This document shows positions 52,129 to 64,000 of a stretch of DNA of 64,000 nt, in pieces (within the stretch, counting starts at the first letter, position 1; the number at the start of each line of letters is the position of its first letter). A program made the translations under genes and the position numbers. The notes under the pieces were generated by a model. It had not been told where the DNA came from. It made no database searches and saw only the letters and a list, made by a program, of their open reading frames with translations. This DNA comes from Acanthornis magna. Lineage: Eukaryota > Chordata > Aves > Passeriformes > Acanthizidae. Where the stretch lies: contig JAWUZG010000015.1 of NCBI GenBank assembly GCA_036785705.1, positions 2,371,001 through 2,435,000 on the forward strand, given 5' to 3'.

Positions 52129-55100
52129 TTGGAATTTCACCAGGCTCTGCAGGGTAAGTCCACGTGCCTTTTCCATTAGCGCCCCCAGCATTTATCTCTG
52201 CCCACTTTCCAGCCAGGAGAGCTGCATTAAACCCCGAGGTGATAATCCACAGGTCTGTGATTGCCAGACAGGGCAGGCACTTTTTTTTTACCTATTAACA
52301 TGTTTTGCTCCAGTGGTGGGGAGAGGTGATGGCTCAGAGATTGAGGATGCACCTTCAGGTGTGATGGTCTGATTGGAGAAGGAAGGAGTGGAGGAGCTGT
52401 GTTTTGGGATTAAAGATCCACCATGACCCTGATGAGTGCTGCAGGCACTGAGAAAGTGCTTAATGCAGCTTTTGCCACCTAATAAAAAGACATTGTCTGG
52501 GCATCAGTAACACGTAAGGGCTCTCAGAGGTGTCAAACCTAGGCTTTCCCTAAGCATTTTGTTTTTTTTTTATTTCAAGATTTTTTAAAGGAAGATGAAC
52601 TGATGCTTTTTATTCAGATGTTGCATCCCAAGCTTCAGTGAAGGAGTGGATTTAAAAGAGCCTGAAATAAGGATGTGTTTATTCTTGGGGTATGGTCAGA
52701 AAAATGTCTGCGTCTTCAGAGGCATGATGGTCTTAAAAACCCAGAAGTTTAAGAAAACCATTAAATAAAAATCCATGAGAAACAGCTTTAGAAGTGAATA
52801 GTTGTTATCATTTTTTTAAAGATTTTTTTTTTTGAAGAAAAATCTTTGTGTGTGACCATCAGGAATGGTGAAAAAAGACATTCAGGTGTGAAACAGGCTG
52901 GACATTCTTTGGCAACACAGCCTGTGATTAAAAATTTGGGTTACCATCCAAATAATCTCTCACTTTAAGGGTCAATAAGATTTTTTTCCTTGGTGATGTG
53001 TTTAAAAACCTGCTAAAACCCCGGTTAATTAAAATGAGTTGCTTCCTTTCCCTACGTGTAGAGTATCTGGTATTTGCTGTAGGGTTGGGTTTTGCCTAGG
53101 TTTTTTGAACAGGTTTAATTTCTTCTGTGATTTTGAGATTTGTGATAAATGTTAAAGAAACAATAAGTTGGCAGTAGGAACTTAATCGATGTGAACTCTT
53201 TGAATAACTCAAATTGTGACTATTATTGTAAACGAAACCATTGATATCCTACAAGAAAATGAATAGGAATTGAACTAGCTGGTGGTTCTGACAAGGAAGA
53301 AAAGAGTTGTTTTGATTTTATTTTTTAAAGTTTCTGTATTTTTTTTTACATTTTCAATGCGTGCACCAGCCACGAGTTGTGCACATAAAAAGAATTTTGC
53401 ATTAGTGTGCTGATAACAACACTGCCTCGATTAACTTTATTTTTGGAAAATGAAACTATCCTGAAATGTATTTCATGAGGAATCAGTAAAAATTTTGCAC
53501 TGTCTCTCTCTGCCCAAAGCAAGTGACTTCTGAGGTGATGAATAGCTGGAAAGATGAAATTTGCACCTTTTGCAGACTGTTTTCTACCACTTACCTCCAG
53601 ATGGGTATAAATCTTCCAATATTTTCCCCTCCAGCCTTGCTGTGAGATGTCTCAGGTTTTTTTATCTGGCATTTTCATTATGTTCCGGGAGTGCAGGAGA
53701 ACAATTGTGTTTCTTGTTGGCGAATGTGGCCAGAAGATGAGCTTGGCTTTCTCCACAGCTCAGCCTTGTCTGCTGTGCGCTTCTGATCTTCGCTGGAAAA
53801 TGCCAACTTTCGTTCCTTGTGAGGCATTTCAGTTTGCGTTAAGGAAAATCTGCTTTCGTGGATCCACAGGTCACAAACTTCTCTTTTTTTGCACATGGTC
53901 AGCCCTAAAGTGATGATCCAGTTGCAAGATCCAGTTATCCCCAGGGAGGTGCAGGTGATGTTGGATTTCAGCTTGGCTTGTCCATGATTCTGGTGGATTT
54001 TTTGTCAAGGTGCCCACCATGCCCTCTATTTCCTACAACTTCTTTATTTTACAGCTTGAAGAAGGCAAAGAATAATCACTAATGATGAGCAATATTCATG
54101 ACTGAGTTTGACACTTGAGATGGATTAGAAAATAGGAGTTTAAAGCCAGAGAATCTTGAATTATCTCTGGTTGGAAGGCAAAAGAGGCTTATCTGTGCTA
54201 TTGAATGGTCAAAGGGAGCCCAAACCTGTGGCCATAAAGTGTTGTCTTCCCATCAGAGCTGAGCAAGTGACCACAAATCCCACACGATTGGCATCCAGCT
54301 GACAGATGCTCCTAAATCCCAGTCTGCCCCAGGGCTGAGCCCCGAGGTGATGTGTAGGACAGGGCTGCAGAGTGGTGCCGAGGCAGAAGTTAAATGAAGG
54401 CTCAAGATCTGTTCTTGCCTTCCCATCAAGCCTCGTTTCCAAACGAGGGAAATAAGATGAATGCTGCTTTCAAAGAGAGTGATGGGACTGGGGAAGAGAT
54501 GTTTTGCCTCAAGGAAATACATTTGAATAGGTGCTGGCTTGAGCAAGTGAATAATTTATTTTAAGAATAAGGCATAATTTTGTGTGTTTCAAGTGTATAA
54601 TTTTAGTCCTTTTCTTGCTTGCTTGAATAGTCATAAATTTTTTTTTTTAAGGAATTAAAGGCAACATTAGGGGTTTGTCTGTTGGGTAATGCAATGTTAG
54701 TTGTCAAAAGGCTTAATTGATTTTTTGCTCTGTATTTATTAACTAAGATTGTTTTCACACATGGGCATTTAAAGAAGGAAGAACAGCATAGGTACCTCCA
54801 TGCAGCTTCAGATTTCAGTTCCTGATTTAACCATCTGGCCCAGGCAGTTTATTTTTCTCTTTTGAGATACTTGTGTGTCAAACACTTGTGCTTGTGTGAA
54901 GTCTTGGTGTGTGAGTTTCACTTCTGTGTTTTTAAAGATGTGCATTTAAATAAAATAATGGTTTTCTTGTATTTTTTTGTTTATTATAGAGACTCAGAAT
55001 GCAAATCTCTTGAAAGCTGCACCCAAAGAGCAACAGAATCCTCACAGATAATCTGATGCAAAATCATTATTTCAGGATCAGTTTTCCTGAAGTGCTCTGG

Positions 55101-58041
55101 GATTTTGGGTGAGGCACGGTGTGTGCTTGTGGTTAGTTTTTGTAGGGACAGGGAGTTGTTCAAGTCCCAAGCAGAACATTTTGTAAACTGAATTTTAAAC
55201 AAATAAGTGTCTTCTGTGATACCTGTAACTGCTGCAGGTGCATTTGAATCCAGCAGGAGCAGAGGCAGATTTTGGGGGCCAATTCTGGGTGTAAATGAGC
55301 TTTACCTGAGTGCTGGCAGAGCTGCTCCTCTGCTGGGCAGGGCTTTTCCCACTTCACTTCTGGAATGCTGAACCCTGCAGCAGCAGCTGGGATACAGGGG
55401 TGCTTCAGACCAAGCAGCTGTTATTTTGATATTTCTTCCTTTTTTTCTTTTTTTTTTTTTTTTTTTTTTCCTTTTTTTTTTGCTGGGCAGGGCAGATAAT
55501 TGGCGATTCAGAGGTCAGAAATATTGCCCTGAAATTTTAAAGCAGCAAAGATAGGAGCCAAGGGGCTTATTAAATGTTGCACTATGAATGAGCAGAGATG
55601 CTTCATGAAAAACTTACGTAACTAAGCACTTGGTTTTACAAACCAAGGGTTTGGATTCAAAATGTGCAGGGACAAAAGAGGGGCAACGTCCAAATAGTGA
55701 GGGAATGCCAATTTTCTTCTGTCTGACTATTGCCCACATGTGCTGTTCAGTATCACACATCCTTCTGTCTGTCTCAGTCTCTGCTTCTGCGTGGTGATTT
55801 TTTTTTTTGTTTTTTAATTTTTATTTTTTTTTTTAAAGATGCATTTAGGCATTCAAAACTGAGAAAAAAACAGATGCTGAACTTATCCCATCTGGAAGGG
55901 GAGCTGCCTCCTCCCCCTCCTCCCTGGCTGAGCTCCCCCAGTGCTGTCTCTGCCTGGCTGAACATGTCCATTTATACCTATTTAGCACCACTGACGAGAG
56001 CTAACCTTCCTTTGATAGATTTTTGGCACTCCCCACTCCACAGCATCTTATTTCTTCTCTGTTGAAGCCTTTAACTGTCTAAAGGATGGGATTTACCTTT
56101 TCTTTCCATGCAGAACAGCTCTATCAGCACTGCTGATGCTCTGTGTGCTCTTGCAGATGGGAACTGTGGTTCCAAATGCCCCAAACCAGCCAGGGGGACT
56201 GGGGTGGGGTGGATTTGATAACAGCCTCCTAGAGAAATACTATTACAGCAGGTTTGATCTGATTATTCTGAAATAGAATGTCCTGTCCATGCTGCTGTGA
56301 ATCCTCTCTCAGCTTTGGAGCTGCTTTGCAGAGGGGAGGAGAATCTTTTACTCCTAATCTTGCTCTGCAGCCCACTCAAATGGCTCACGTGCTGTGTGCC
56401 ACAGCTTCCCATGAGAAAGAGCTGCTGGGTCCTCTCCAATGGGGGAAATGAAGGAATTGAGACCTGAGAGGACCCCTGGGAGGGAGAATTGCTCCCAGGA
56501 CTCTCTTTGCCCCCAAACAGCTGAAAACATCAGCTCAGCCCCTCCATCCTGCCCCTGCTCTCCCACCAACACCACTCTCCTCTGTGTTAGCCTTGAGTTA
56601 TACCTGGGGGCAAAATAAAAGCTCTGCCACAAGAAACATCTCACTGCCGTTTGCTCTGGATGATTCAGGAGGGATACTCTGCTGAATGGGCTTGTAATGT
56701 TCCTTCCCAACTGGCATTTGCTGGTTTTGCTTGCACTGGTAAAAGAACCATGAAAAGATTTAGCATGGAGAGCTTGCTGGTGTGTGTTGGGGGGTGGGGA
56801 TTAAATTAATGATCCTGAATTTAAGGATGCTACTTATCTTTCTGCTTCTATTGCAGTCTTCAAATAAATGAAATTCATGAGGTTTATTGGCTCATAGTTA
56901 TAAAGCATCAATAACGTTCCCCTTGGCAGGCTTTTATATGTGTGTGTGTGTGGTGAATAGAGGGAAATGTAATCTCCAAGTTATCAAACTGTTTTACAGT
57001 GTTCTTCTGAACTGCAGAAACCCTTGGGAATATTTATGCCTCTCCTGGGTCTTATTACCACAAAAATTATATGTGTATTTTATGGGATAGGAAATATATT
57101 GTATTCCTTTCTGATAATAAACAAAATAGAAATATGAGCTCTTGCACCAAAAAAAAAAGACTAGTGGATGCTTTTGGGCTGGTTTCAGTTGTCACATCTC
57201 TTTGTGATGCTTTTCCCCTGATTTTTGACACTCCTGAGGTTGTTCCTGGGTTCATTTGCCTCCTCCCCCTTTAATTCCAGTGTGGCCTGGGTGTTCTTGG
57301 TGTTGCTGGGTGAGCACAGGAAGAAGCTCAGGACCTTCGAAGAAAACTCAGGGAGGAAGAGATAGACAATGCCAAATGTGAATTTGAATTTTTTCTCTCA
57401 ACTAAACTGGTACAGCAGTGTGGGAAGGGTCTGCAATCACCTGGACTTCCCTGGGAATGGAACAACTCATTGGGATGCAAGATCATGCACTTCTGCCATG
57501 TATTTTTATCTCTGAGCTCTTCTTTGGGTGGTGTTTATCCTGCCTGTGCCTATGGAAGGATTGTGGAATGATGTGAGGCTGCACTATGTTCCATGTGCCT
57601 TTTTTCCCAGACTTACTGCCCAATCCTGGGTAACTGAGGACTCTTGGAGCTGTTGGAAATGTCAGTGTTTAGGCACTGCTTATCCTGACAAATCTAAGCT
57701 GTGGGTTTGTATTTGTTTGCAAGTGTCCTCTCAGGATATAAATTCTCTCTGTCCAACAATTCAAGCCAATTAATAAAAAGACTTGCTGTGCCCAGAAGCT
57801 ACAGGAATAGGCCTACAGAATTAATGTGGATGTAACATCCTGCTGGAATCCCAGGTGGCTCGGAGGACCAGGGTTTGGGAGTTTTTGTCTTGGAATTTTA
57901 TCCATGTGAGAGTTAAATGTGGTGTGAGGAGGAAGGGCAGAGGAGAAGAAACCTGCTCAGGTGATTCCTCGTGATCTGCTGCAGGTCTTGTCTGCTGTGA
58001 ATTATTAAAATGCAGATATAGATCTAATATCGATATCCACC
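52129..58041. other. Intronic DNA between two LTRs
   Basis: No exon or viral internal region is visible, so the two flanking LTRs are independent insertions rather than the ends of one provirus. Their sequences also differ. The stretch holds the poly-pyrimidine tract at 55432-55481, a second T-rich tract at 55798-55836 and a short GT run at about 56938-56952. Confidence 0.45.
55432..55481. repeat. Poly-pyrimidine (T-rich) tract
   Basis: Fifty bases of T interrupted by only a few C residues. It is a simple low-complexity run and could be the decayed tail of a reverse-oriented retroposon, but no recognisable body adjoins it. Confidence 0.9.
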
Positions 58042-58686
58042 TGAGACGGACAGAGACTCTCTAACTTGTTAAGGTTAGAAAGTGTGTGTTTATTTCAGCG
58101 CCAGAGAGCTGCAGGGATAGCTCCCAAATGTACAGCTCCGGAGTAACAATGCAACACAGAACTTCATCTATCACAAAAATGCATATTTAAAATACAGATA
58201 CATATTCATAGCATAAGCGCCTCCCATTCCCTGCTTCGGATGGAAATTAGCAAAAAGTCATTAAACATGCGCAGTTCCTGCAATGGAATTGGGTCGGGGG
58301 TCTTTAATTGAGTCTGAGGGCTGCTTTGGACGAAGTAATATGAGTCTTCCTCACTGTGACCTTCTTACTTCGTTGGTTTTTGACAATACATTTGACCCTG
58401 GAAACTCCCAATGCTCTCTTCTATTGCTTCTGAGTAGGTTGCATCTGGGCAAAATTTGTAGCTGTCTAGGCTCTCCTTTGAACCTCTTTTCTTAAGGTTA
58501 TTAATTGTCTATTCTAAGCACAGCTGAGTAAATATCAAATAATCAAAGGGCTACTCTGCATTTAATCATTAATTTCTTTCTAGCTGAGTTCTGCGTCTTT
58601 TTCTATTCTAGTTGATTTCAACGAAACTAACTTTTATCTAAAAACCCTACATTTATCAGTGCAGTTTGATTTCTCACTCACTAACA
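58042..58686 (-). mobile_element. Solo LTR of an endogenous retrovirus (ERV-like), minus strand
   Basis: Read on the minus strand the sequence contains TTTTAAATATGCATTTTTGT as a possible TATA region. Then come GTTCTGTGTTGCATTG, ACTCCGGAGCTGTACA and GCGCTGAAATAAACACAC with the AATAAA signal (TTTATT at 58089-58094). A U5 follows with CTAACAAGTTAGAGAGTC and TCTGTCCGTCTCA. This is a typical LTR layout. The U5 may extend 20-30 bases further left through the GATATCGATATTAGATC string. Neither end is fixed by a target-site duplication. No viral genes adjoin. Confidence 0.65.
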
Positions 58687-61113
58687 ACTACAAGTGTGTG
58701 AAGGCAGCTTTCAGAAACAATATTCTGTTTAAAACTGTATTTGACCTAAAATCTGACTTTTCAGAAACTCACAGAATTCCTTTCTCTTAAGATCATAATT
58801 ATCACTTGCTTTTAAGGCTTGCACTCACTGGAGATTAGGAGGAAATGGAAACATCCTTTACTGGGCTGTTAATATTTGGGGGGACAGAGCTGGGGGAGTA
58901 GGAAATGCTGTGGTTGTAGGAATGTGAGCATTGGCTGCTCATGTTTTGTTTTTATATGTCATGTGTGACTTATAAAAGTAGGATTTTCATGTCCTTTCTT
59001 TAAAAAGGAAAGCTGCTATGTACCAGACTGGGGAATAGGGTGTATTCATCTGCTCGATGTGCTGATGAGTAAATCCTGCTGAACCAAAGGCTGTGCTCAG
59101 CTTGGTGTTGATGTTTTTCCCAATTGACTCTATATTTTTCAACTTTTTTCTGTGAATGCTGTAATGAAAAGGGAGAAAAAAAAATCCCCATCCAACAAAA
59201 ACAGGACTATTGCTTACCAGAACATAAAATTAGCTTGGCCTGGGGTAACTGGTAACACCTATGTGCTGTTGTTTGTGGGAATGATGCTGGTGAGGATGTT
59301 GGGATGAGGCAAATTGGCTTTAGATGAACCTTTTATTAAGGAGTTCACTTAATTTCTGCTATAATACTGTGCTATCACCAGGACTTAAAAGCCTGTTCTG
59401 GCAGTAAGTGCTGCTCTTTTTTCCTAGCTCAGTTTCTCTATAAATATTGTTCAAAGTTCTTTCTTCCCAGGAGACCCCAATTATTTTTAGAAATTGCTCA
59501 GTATTTTCTACACTCTTTTTACCGTGGAAGTGCAGCTTCCCAGAGTGTGAAATACAGTTCTTGCCTGTTCAGTGTGGAGTCACTCTGCTTCTACACTTGT
59601 TCCCACTGCTTTTGGGCTCTCCGGCCAGCTCTGGGCTGCTCCTGGTTGTGCTGGGAGGTGCTGTGCCAGCAATCCTAATTAGGAGTTGGGAGCCGAGCAG
59701 CTAAACAGGACAAACAAACGTGCAGGGGGCAGAGGAATTGAAGTTGCAGGGGAGTGGAGCAGGAATAGTTGGCTAATATCAGTAGGAATTCAGCAGAGGC
59801 ACAGGGGGAGAACTGTTTCTCCTAAAATTTGCTGGAGTTTTCTCAGTGGCCATGGGCAGGCAGGACCTTTGAGTCTTTCATCTGTTGGGAATTTGCTTGT
59901 CCCTTCGGATGGATTGTGCCTCCTGCATCCTCTGCTAGCACTCCTCCTCTGTCCCAGCTGCTGCCCTGCCCCTCTGGTGTCCCCAGCTGTCCCCACAGCC
60001 ACCTCTGCACTGTCCCATGAGCTGCCTGGCCCATGGGTGGTGGTGGGTGTGAGTGAGGTGGATGCAGATTTGGGAATTCAGCACTAATTAAGTTCCTGGA
60101 TGTGAACTGCTTCACCAACTCCACTTAGAGGATTTGTCTAATTGACTGAGGAAATAGTTCGAGGTGGAGGAACATTTCTTTCCATTAATGTTCAAATGAA
60201 CTGCAAATTACTGGACTTTGAAGCCTCCGTATTTCCTGAAGATGAAAGCTTTTTCAAAAATGGGAATTGAACTTTGTTTTAAATCAGAAACAGATGCATT
60301 TGTACGGGGGGGGGGGCAGTGTTTTAAGTAATTTTCTGCATGAATAATTTGAAAGCTGCTGATGACTGGTGAAGATGGGCTGTAACATTTCTCAGCCTTA
60401 GACTCGGGAATATACGTAATTTTTTTCTCTTATGGAAGGGGAACTGATTGGGAGAGAGCAAAGAAATCCCCTAGGCTTAACAAATATCTCAGCATCTGAG
60501 CTGACTCTGGTGCAGTGATTCCCTTTATGCAATTGCCAATATTCATAGCATCTAGGGTGTACCTTACTATCATCCTGAAGTAGCAGAATTGAGGTGGGAA
60601 TTGCAGAATACACGTTTTTCTCACAGGCTGGAACATCAAAAGGGCCAGAGTGGGAGGGAGGGGGCAGAAGGACCAGACTGGATGTGAAAACAGAGGCAGG
60701 TGGCTGCTGTAGAGTTAGTCATGGACTGATGCAAGAGGAGACCACCATCAGAACAGACTCACTTTCCTCTTCCATGACCTTTTTGCTTAGCAAAGAGTTA
60801 ACTCCTGGAAAAGCCCCCCAAAACTGCTGCTGTTTTACCATATTGCCTTTTTCATGGAGCATTTTAAGGGTAAACATTGCTGTTCGACAGTGAAGGATCC
60901 TGAATATCGATTCCATCGAATCCTTAAATTTCCAGAGGCTGCAGCCTTCTAGAAACTCCTCCCTCCCGTGGTGTAATTATATAAGGAACAGAACCATTCC
61001 TCCTAATATGGGTTTGTCCTAATAATATCCTTGTATTGTTTTCCCCATCTGCTCTGCAGCCATTCCATTCCTGCACAGGGTCTTTATGCACAGCTAATGT
61101 GGGCGCTCCCGGG
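58687..61113. other. Intronic DNA, nothing recognised
   Basis: No exon or element recognised. There is an 11-base G-run at 60306-60316. Overlapping frames near 59690-60120 lie on both strands in a GC-richer patch and show no domain. Confidence 0.4.
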
Positions 61114-61263
61114 GGACAGAAATATCATGACACTTCCCCTGGAAAGGGGAGCAGATGGCACCTAGCCACGTACACACTTGGGTTTTCTGCAAGCTGTTTT
61201 GGCACTATCTCAGGGGGAAAGGAGAAAAAAAAGTTTGAATATTCAGCCATTGTTGCTTCTCTC
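61114..61263 (+). repeat. Unclassified duplicated segment, copy 1
   Basis: It matches 62846-62987 nearly base for base from GGACAGAAATATCATGAC through CCTGGAAAGGGGAGCAGATG and TTTTCTGCAAGCTGTTTTGG to GAATATTCAGCCATTGTTGC. The main difference is an extra TACACA-like six bases after CTAGCCACG. The similarity stops sharply after TTGCTTCTCTC. Confidence 0.93.
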
Positions 61264-61390
61264 AGCAGCCAGGAGTGGTGCTGAGCTCTGTGAGCAGCAG
61301 GGTCAGGGGTGACAGGGAGGTCCCTGCACAGGATTTTATCTTGGGGTGGCTCTGCTCCTCAGCTGTGAAAGGCTGATGGGCTGTGAGGAT

Positions 61391-61465
61391 TCCATCAGCT
61401 CCTCCCCACCCTTAAAACAGAGGGGTTTTATCCTCCATCAGCTCATCCCCACCCTTGAAACAGAG
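61391..61465 (+). repeat. Two-copy tandem repeat, period 43
   Basis: The block CCATCAGCTCCTCCCCACCC followed by TTAAAACAGAG recurs 43 bases later as CCATCAGCTCATCCCCACCC and TTGAAACAGAG, with a 12-base spacer between. It looks like a small, fairly recent local duplication. Confidence 0.85.
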
Positions 61466-62845
61466 ATGAAAGGTGTTTCCTAAGGAGAGCAGTGATGCAA
61501 TATTTACTCAGGAGATGGAGAGGCAGATGAAAGGAGCCGCTTTGCTCTTCCCCTGCGCTGGGTGATGATGCTTTGTCTTGAAGGGTGTGGAAGGAATCTC
61601 GCTGTTCAAAACAAAGCATAAAGAAAAAAAAGATAATAGGGATTGGCTTCTGGAGCCAGCTTCATAGCTTCAGCTTCATAGCTCTGCATCTCCTTTTTAT
61701 TATGAAGAAATAATCCTGGTTTGGATGAGACTAATGTAGATCTGCACTGTGTTACCTTGATTCTAATTCAAAGCACATATTTAATCCATCTTTCAAAATA
61801 TTTCAGTTCTTATGATGCTAATTCAGGTTTATAATCCTGTTTTTAACCCTGGGCCTGGGTGTGATTATCAGTCTCTGACCTAAGGGTGCCGCTGGTGGGA
61901 GCTGCCACAGCTCTGTGGGAGTTGGTGGAATGGGGTGAAAACCTGAGTGCCATCACTCCTATGCTGCACTGCCCATGGGACAGAAATTCTGCACACACTA
62001 AACAAATCCACTCTTTGAGAATATATTTTGAGTGTTCTAAGCATCGAGTAATTCCAGGTAACTGCCATTACTTAATCCACTTTTTTTTTTTTTTCCCCCT
62101 AATGTCTTTTTGACCATTTCCTACACCAGGCTCTGGCTCCGTGCTCAGGATGGGTTTTGTTCAGTTAGGCAGCAATTACAGATCTGAAAGCCCTTGCTAG
62201 ACTCTGTAATGAGAACCTGGCAGCTCAGAGCCACGGGAGAAGCCCGTCAGCACAACAGCACAGATTTTATGTGTATATAGTGCTTAGCAGAGGTAGTTTT
62301 GGAGGCTTTTATCATTTGTCAAGCAAGAGTTAGGAAGGGAAGAAAAAAAATCAGAATGAATGGGTACTGTCATGAATTTCTGTGGCTCTGTGTAGGGGAG
62401 AGGATCCATTCAGTATTCCCTCCATGCAGGTTCAGTGTGCTATGGGAGGTTTCTCCCCAGGGCAGAAATGATCCCAGGATTATGGGATGGTCTGAGAAAG
62501 GATAAACTGTTTGTGAGCATTTTCTCGTCATGCTGAGTTGCTGAACAGACCCCAGTGGGACACTGTGGGGGGCTGCAGCTCTGGGTGCTGGGGCAGTGCT
62601 GGAGCAGCGCCCTGTGCTCTGGCAGCTTTGGCTCGAGTCACTAAATGAGTCCCTAACTCTGCTGGAGACTCAGAACGATGGTTTTTATTCAGGGCGTGCC
62701 CCAGGTGTGCTCTAAGAGCATCACTGGGCAAAGAGCAGAAGGAAAATTGGGGGTGGGAGCTGTGGTCGTGTGGCTGGGGTTTGCAGGGTGATCTCTGTGT
62801 GTTTCAGGGCAAGGTCCAGAACCTAAAGGTTCATCTTGAGCAAGA
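61466..62845. other. Intronic DNA between the duplicated segments
   Basis: It holds a 14-base doublet (CAGCTTCATAGCTT/C) at about 61658-61685 and a T-run at 62081-62094. A possible LTR-like AATAAA sits on the minus strand at 62686-62691, followed by CCATCGTTCTGAGTCTCC. No exon was recognised. Confidence 0.45.
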
Positions 62846-62987
62846 GGACAGAAATATCATGACACTTCCCCTGGAAAGGGGAGCAGATGACACCTAGCCA
62901 CGCTTGGATTTTCTGCAAGCTGTTTTGGCGCTGTCTGAGGGGGAAAGGAAAAAAAAAATTGAATATTCAGCCATTGTTGCTTCTCTC
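62846..62987 (+). repeat. Unclassified duplicated segment, copy 2
   Basis: It is the direct-orientation partner of 61114-61263, 1.73 kb downstream, with a handful of substitutions and the six-base deletion. The flanks do not match those of copy 1. Confidence 0.93.
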
Positions 62988-64000
62988 TGGGCTGGCACTG
63001 AAGGAGAGGCACAGCCCTGAGAGGGTCAGAGCTGGCCCTGGCCAGAGATGGAGAACATCCATCAGCAGGGCAAGGTGCCACCAGCTCTGCCGTGGAAACT
63101 TCTCCTGAAGACTTGTGGGCATCTCCCACAGCTCCAAAGGTTACCCACGCAGCTGGAACATAATGTATAGGTAACATTCTATTGAAAATTAGCTCTCTTC
63201 ATGCCTAATGTCATTGGTTCATCTGTCTGTTGAAAGGGAATGATTGCAATAGGAGCTCTAAATGCCTTTAAGAGACTTTTTGTAGTTCCTGTGCAGTCAC
63301 ACACATCTCTCATTTTCCCCCCAAGGCTGCCAAGGAAAAGCCTAAATGACAAATTTGTGAAGACAAACTAATGGGAAATTATATTGATTGTTCTTTCAGA
63401 GTGTTACTGTTTATTGCAGTGGTCTGTGTGTCAACTGCTTGTATGCAGGTCGGGGGTTTATTTTTTTAAACAAGTTCTGTTGAGGGACCTTAGGGATGTT
63501 TTGAACAACAGCAGGTGGTGCAGGGAGTTGGTAGGAGCTTGTTTTAATTGCCTTTAAATGCCGTGTTTGTGAGAAATAACAGATGATATCCAATTCCTGA
63601 GTGTCTTATTTCTGCCTGTTAAGTGTCTCCAGTGTAAGGTTTTTTCCTGGCCCTACGAGGACAACTTTTAGCAGTCCTGATTTCAGACTGTTATGTTGAT
63701 AGAAGGAATGTTTTCTGATGAGTAGCTCCTGCACAGGCAAAGCTGTGATGTCCATCCAAACAGCATGACTGTGAGGTAGATTTTTGAAAAATTTCAGCTT
63801 TTTCCCATATCTCTGTGGCTCCTGCATAACACTGACTCCAGCAGGGTGGACCCAAGCCTCTCTCTGAAATTTAGCCTTTGTCAATATGTCCCAGTCCTCA
63901 TCATGAACAGTTGGTTTCCAGAACAGGTGTAAAAGCTGGAAGTTTGCTTGTAAAAATTGCAAATTCCAGGCTTGCATGTTTGCAAAGGAATGAAAATAAA
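62988..64000. other. Intronic DNA to the window end, nothing recognised
   Basis: No recognised exon, repeat or RNA gene. The minus-strand frame at 63606-63977 has no domain that I recognise. Confidence 0.4.

Noticed and set aside
51539..58686. A complete provirus bounded by the LTRs at 51.5 and 58.0 kb
   Set aside because: The two LTRs differ in sequence and no retroviral internal genes are visible between them, so they are separate solo LTRs.
1..64000. CRISPR arrays, bacterial operons, tRNA or rRNA genes
   Set aside because: The only regular array has no spacers, the genome is vertebrate, and I recognised no tRNA or rRNA sequence by eye. A tRNA or miRNA scan would be needed to exclude small RNAs completely.

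Overview
The window looks like bird nuclear DNA. The main support is at least seven fragments of the avian CR1 retroposon, all carrying its characteristic 3' end (a block reading GGTCCCTTCCAACCCAAACC and an ATTCTRTG-like terminus), together with three solo-LTR-like sequences of a kind seen in bird endogenous retroviruses. There are no bacterial-style operons, no rRNA or tRNA that I could recognise, and no long spliced coding sequence. A songbird is a reasonable guess but is not proven.

Layout. Positions 1-22063 are intergenic or upstream DNA. They hold a strikingly uniform 28-bp GC-rich minisatellite (about 698-1217), a G/T-rich low-complexity patch (13410-13533) and CR1 fragments at 15.5, 17.1, 22.1 and 22.4 kb. 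A CpG island then runs from about 22.56 to 24.48 kb. Within it lies the one protein-coding feature I can support: a 70-nt coding first exon (23811-23880, + strand) that encodes a start methionine, a signal peptide and the beginning of a secreted or membrane protein. It ends in a consensus CAG|GTGAGT splice donor. The remaining 40 kb reads as a long first intron, with no later exon that I could recognise. It holds CR1 fragments (37.6, 39.5, 51.4 kb), three minus-strand LTRs (31.9, 51.5, 58.0 kb) and two pairs of locally duplicated segments (36.3/38.2 kb and 61.1/62.8 kb).

Almost all the open frames in this window are chance frames in non-coding DNA, or by-products of the minisatellite or the CpG island. 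The gene behind the first exon cannot be named from 23 codons. A phase-1 first exon of signal peptide followed by a very long intron is a layout shared by many adhesion and receptor genes, including the MAM-type receptor tyrosine phosphatases. That is only a hypothesis here. I found no convincing novel system. The items most worth a second look are the perfect 28-bp array, the paired repeats that none of the recognised families explain, and the large upstream frame whose stop overlaps the start codon.
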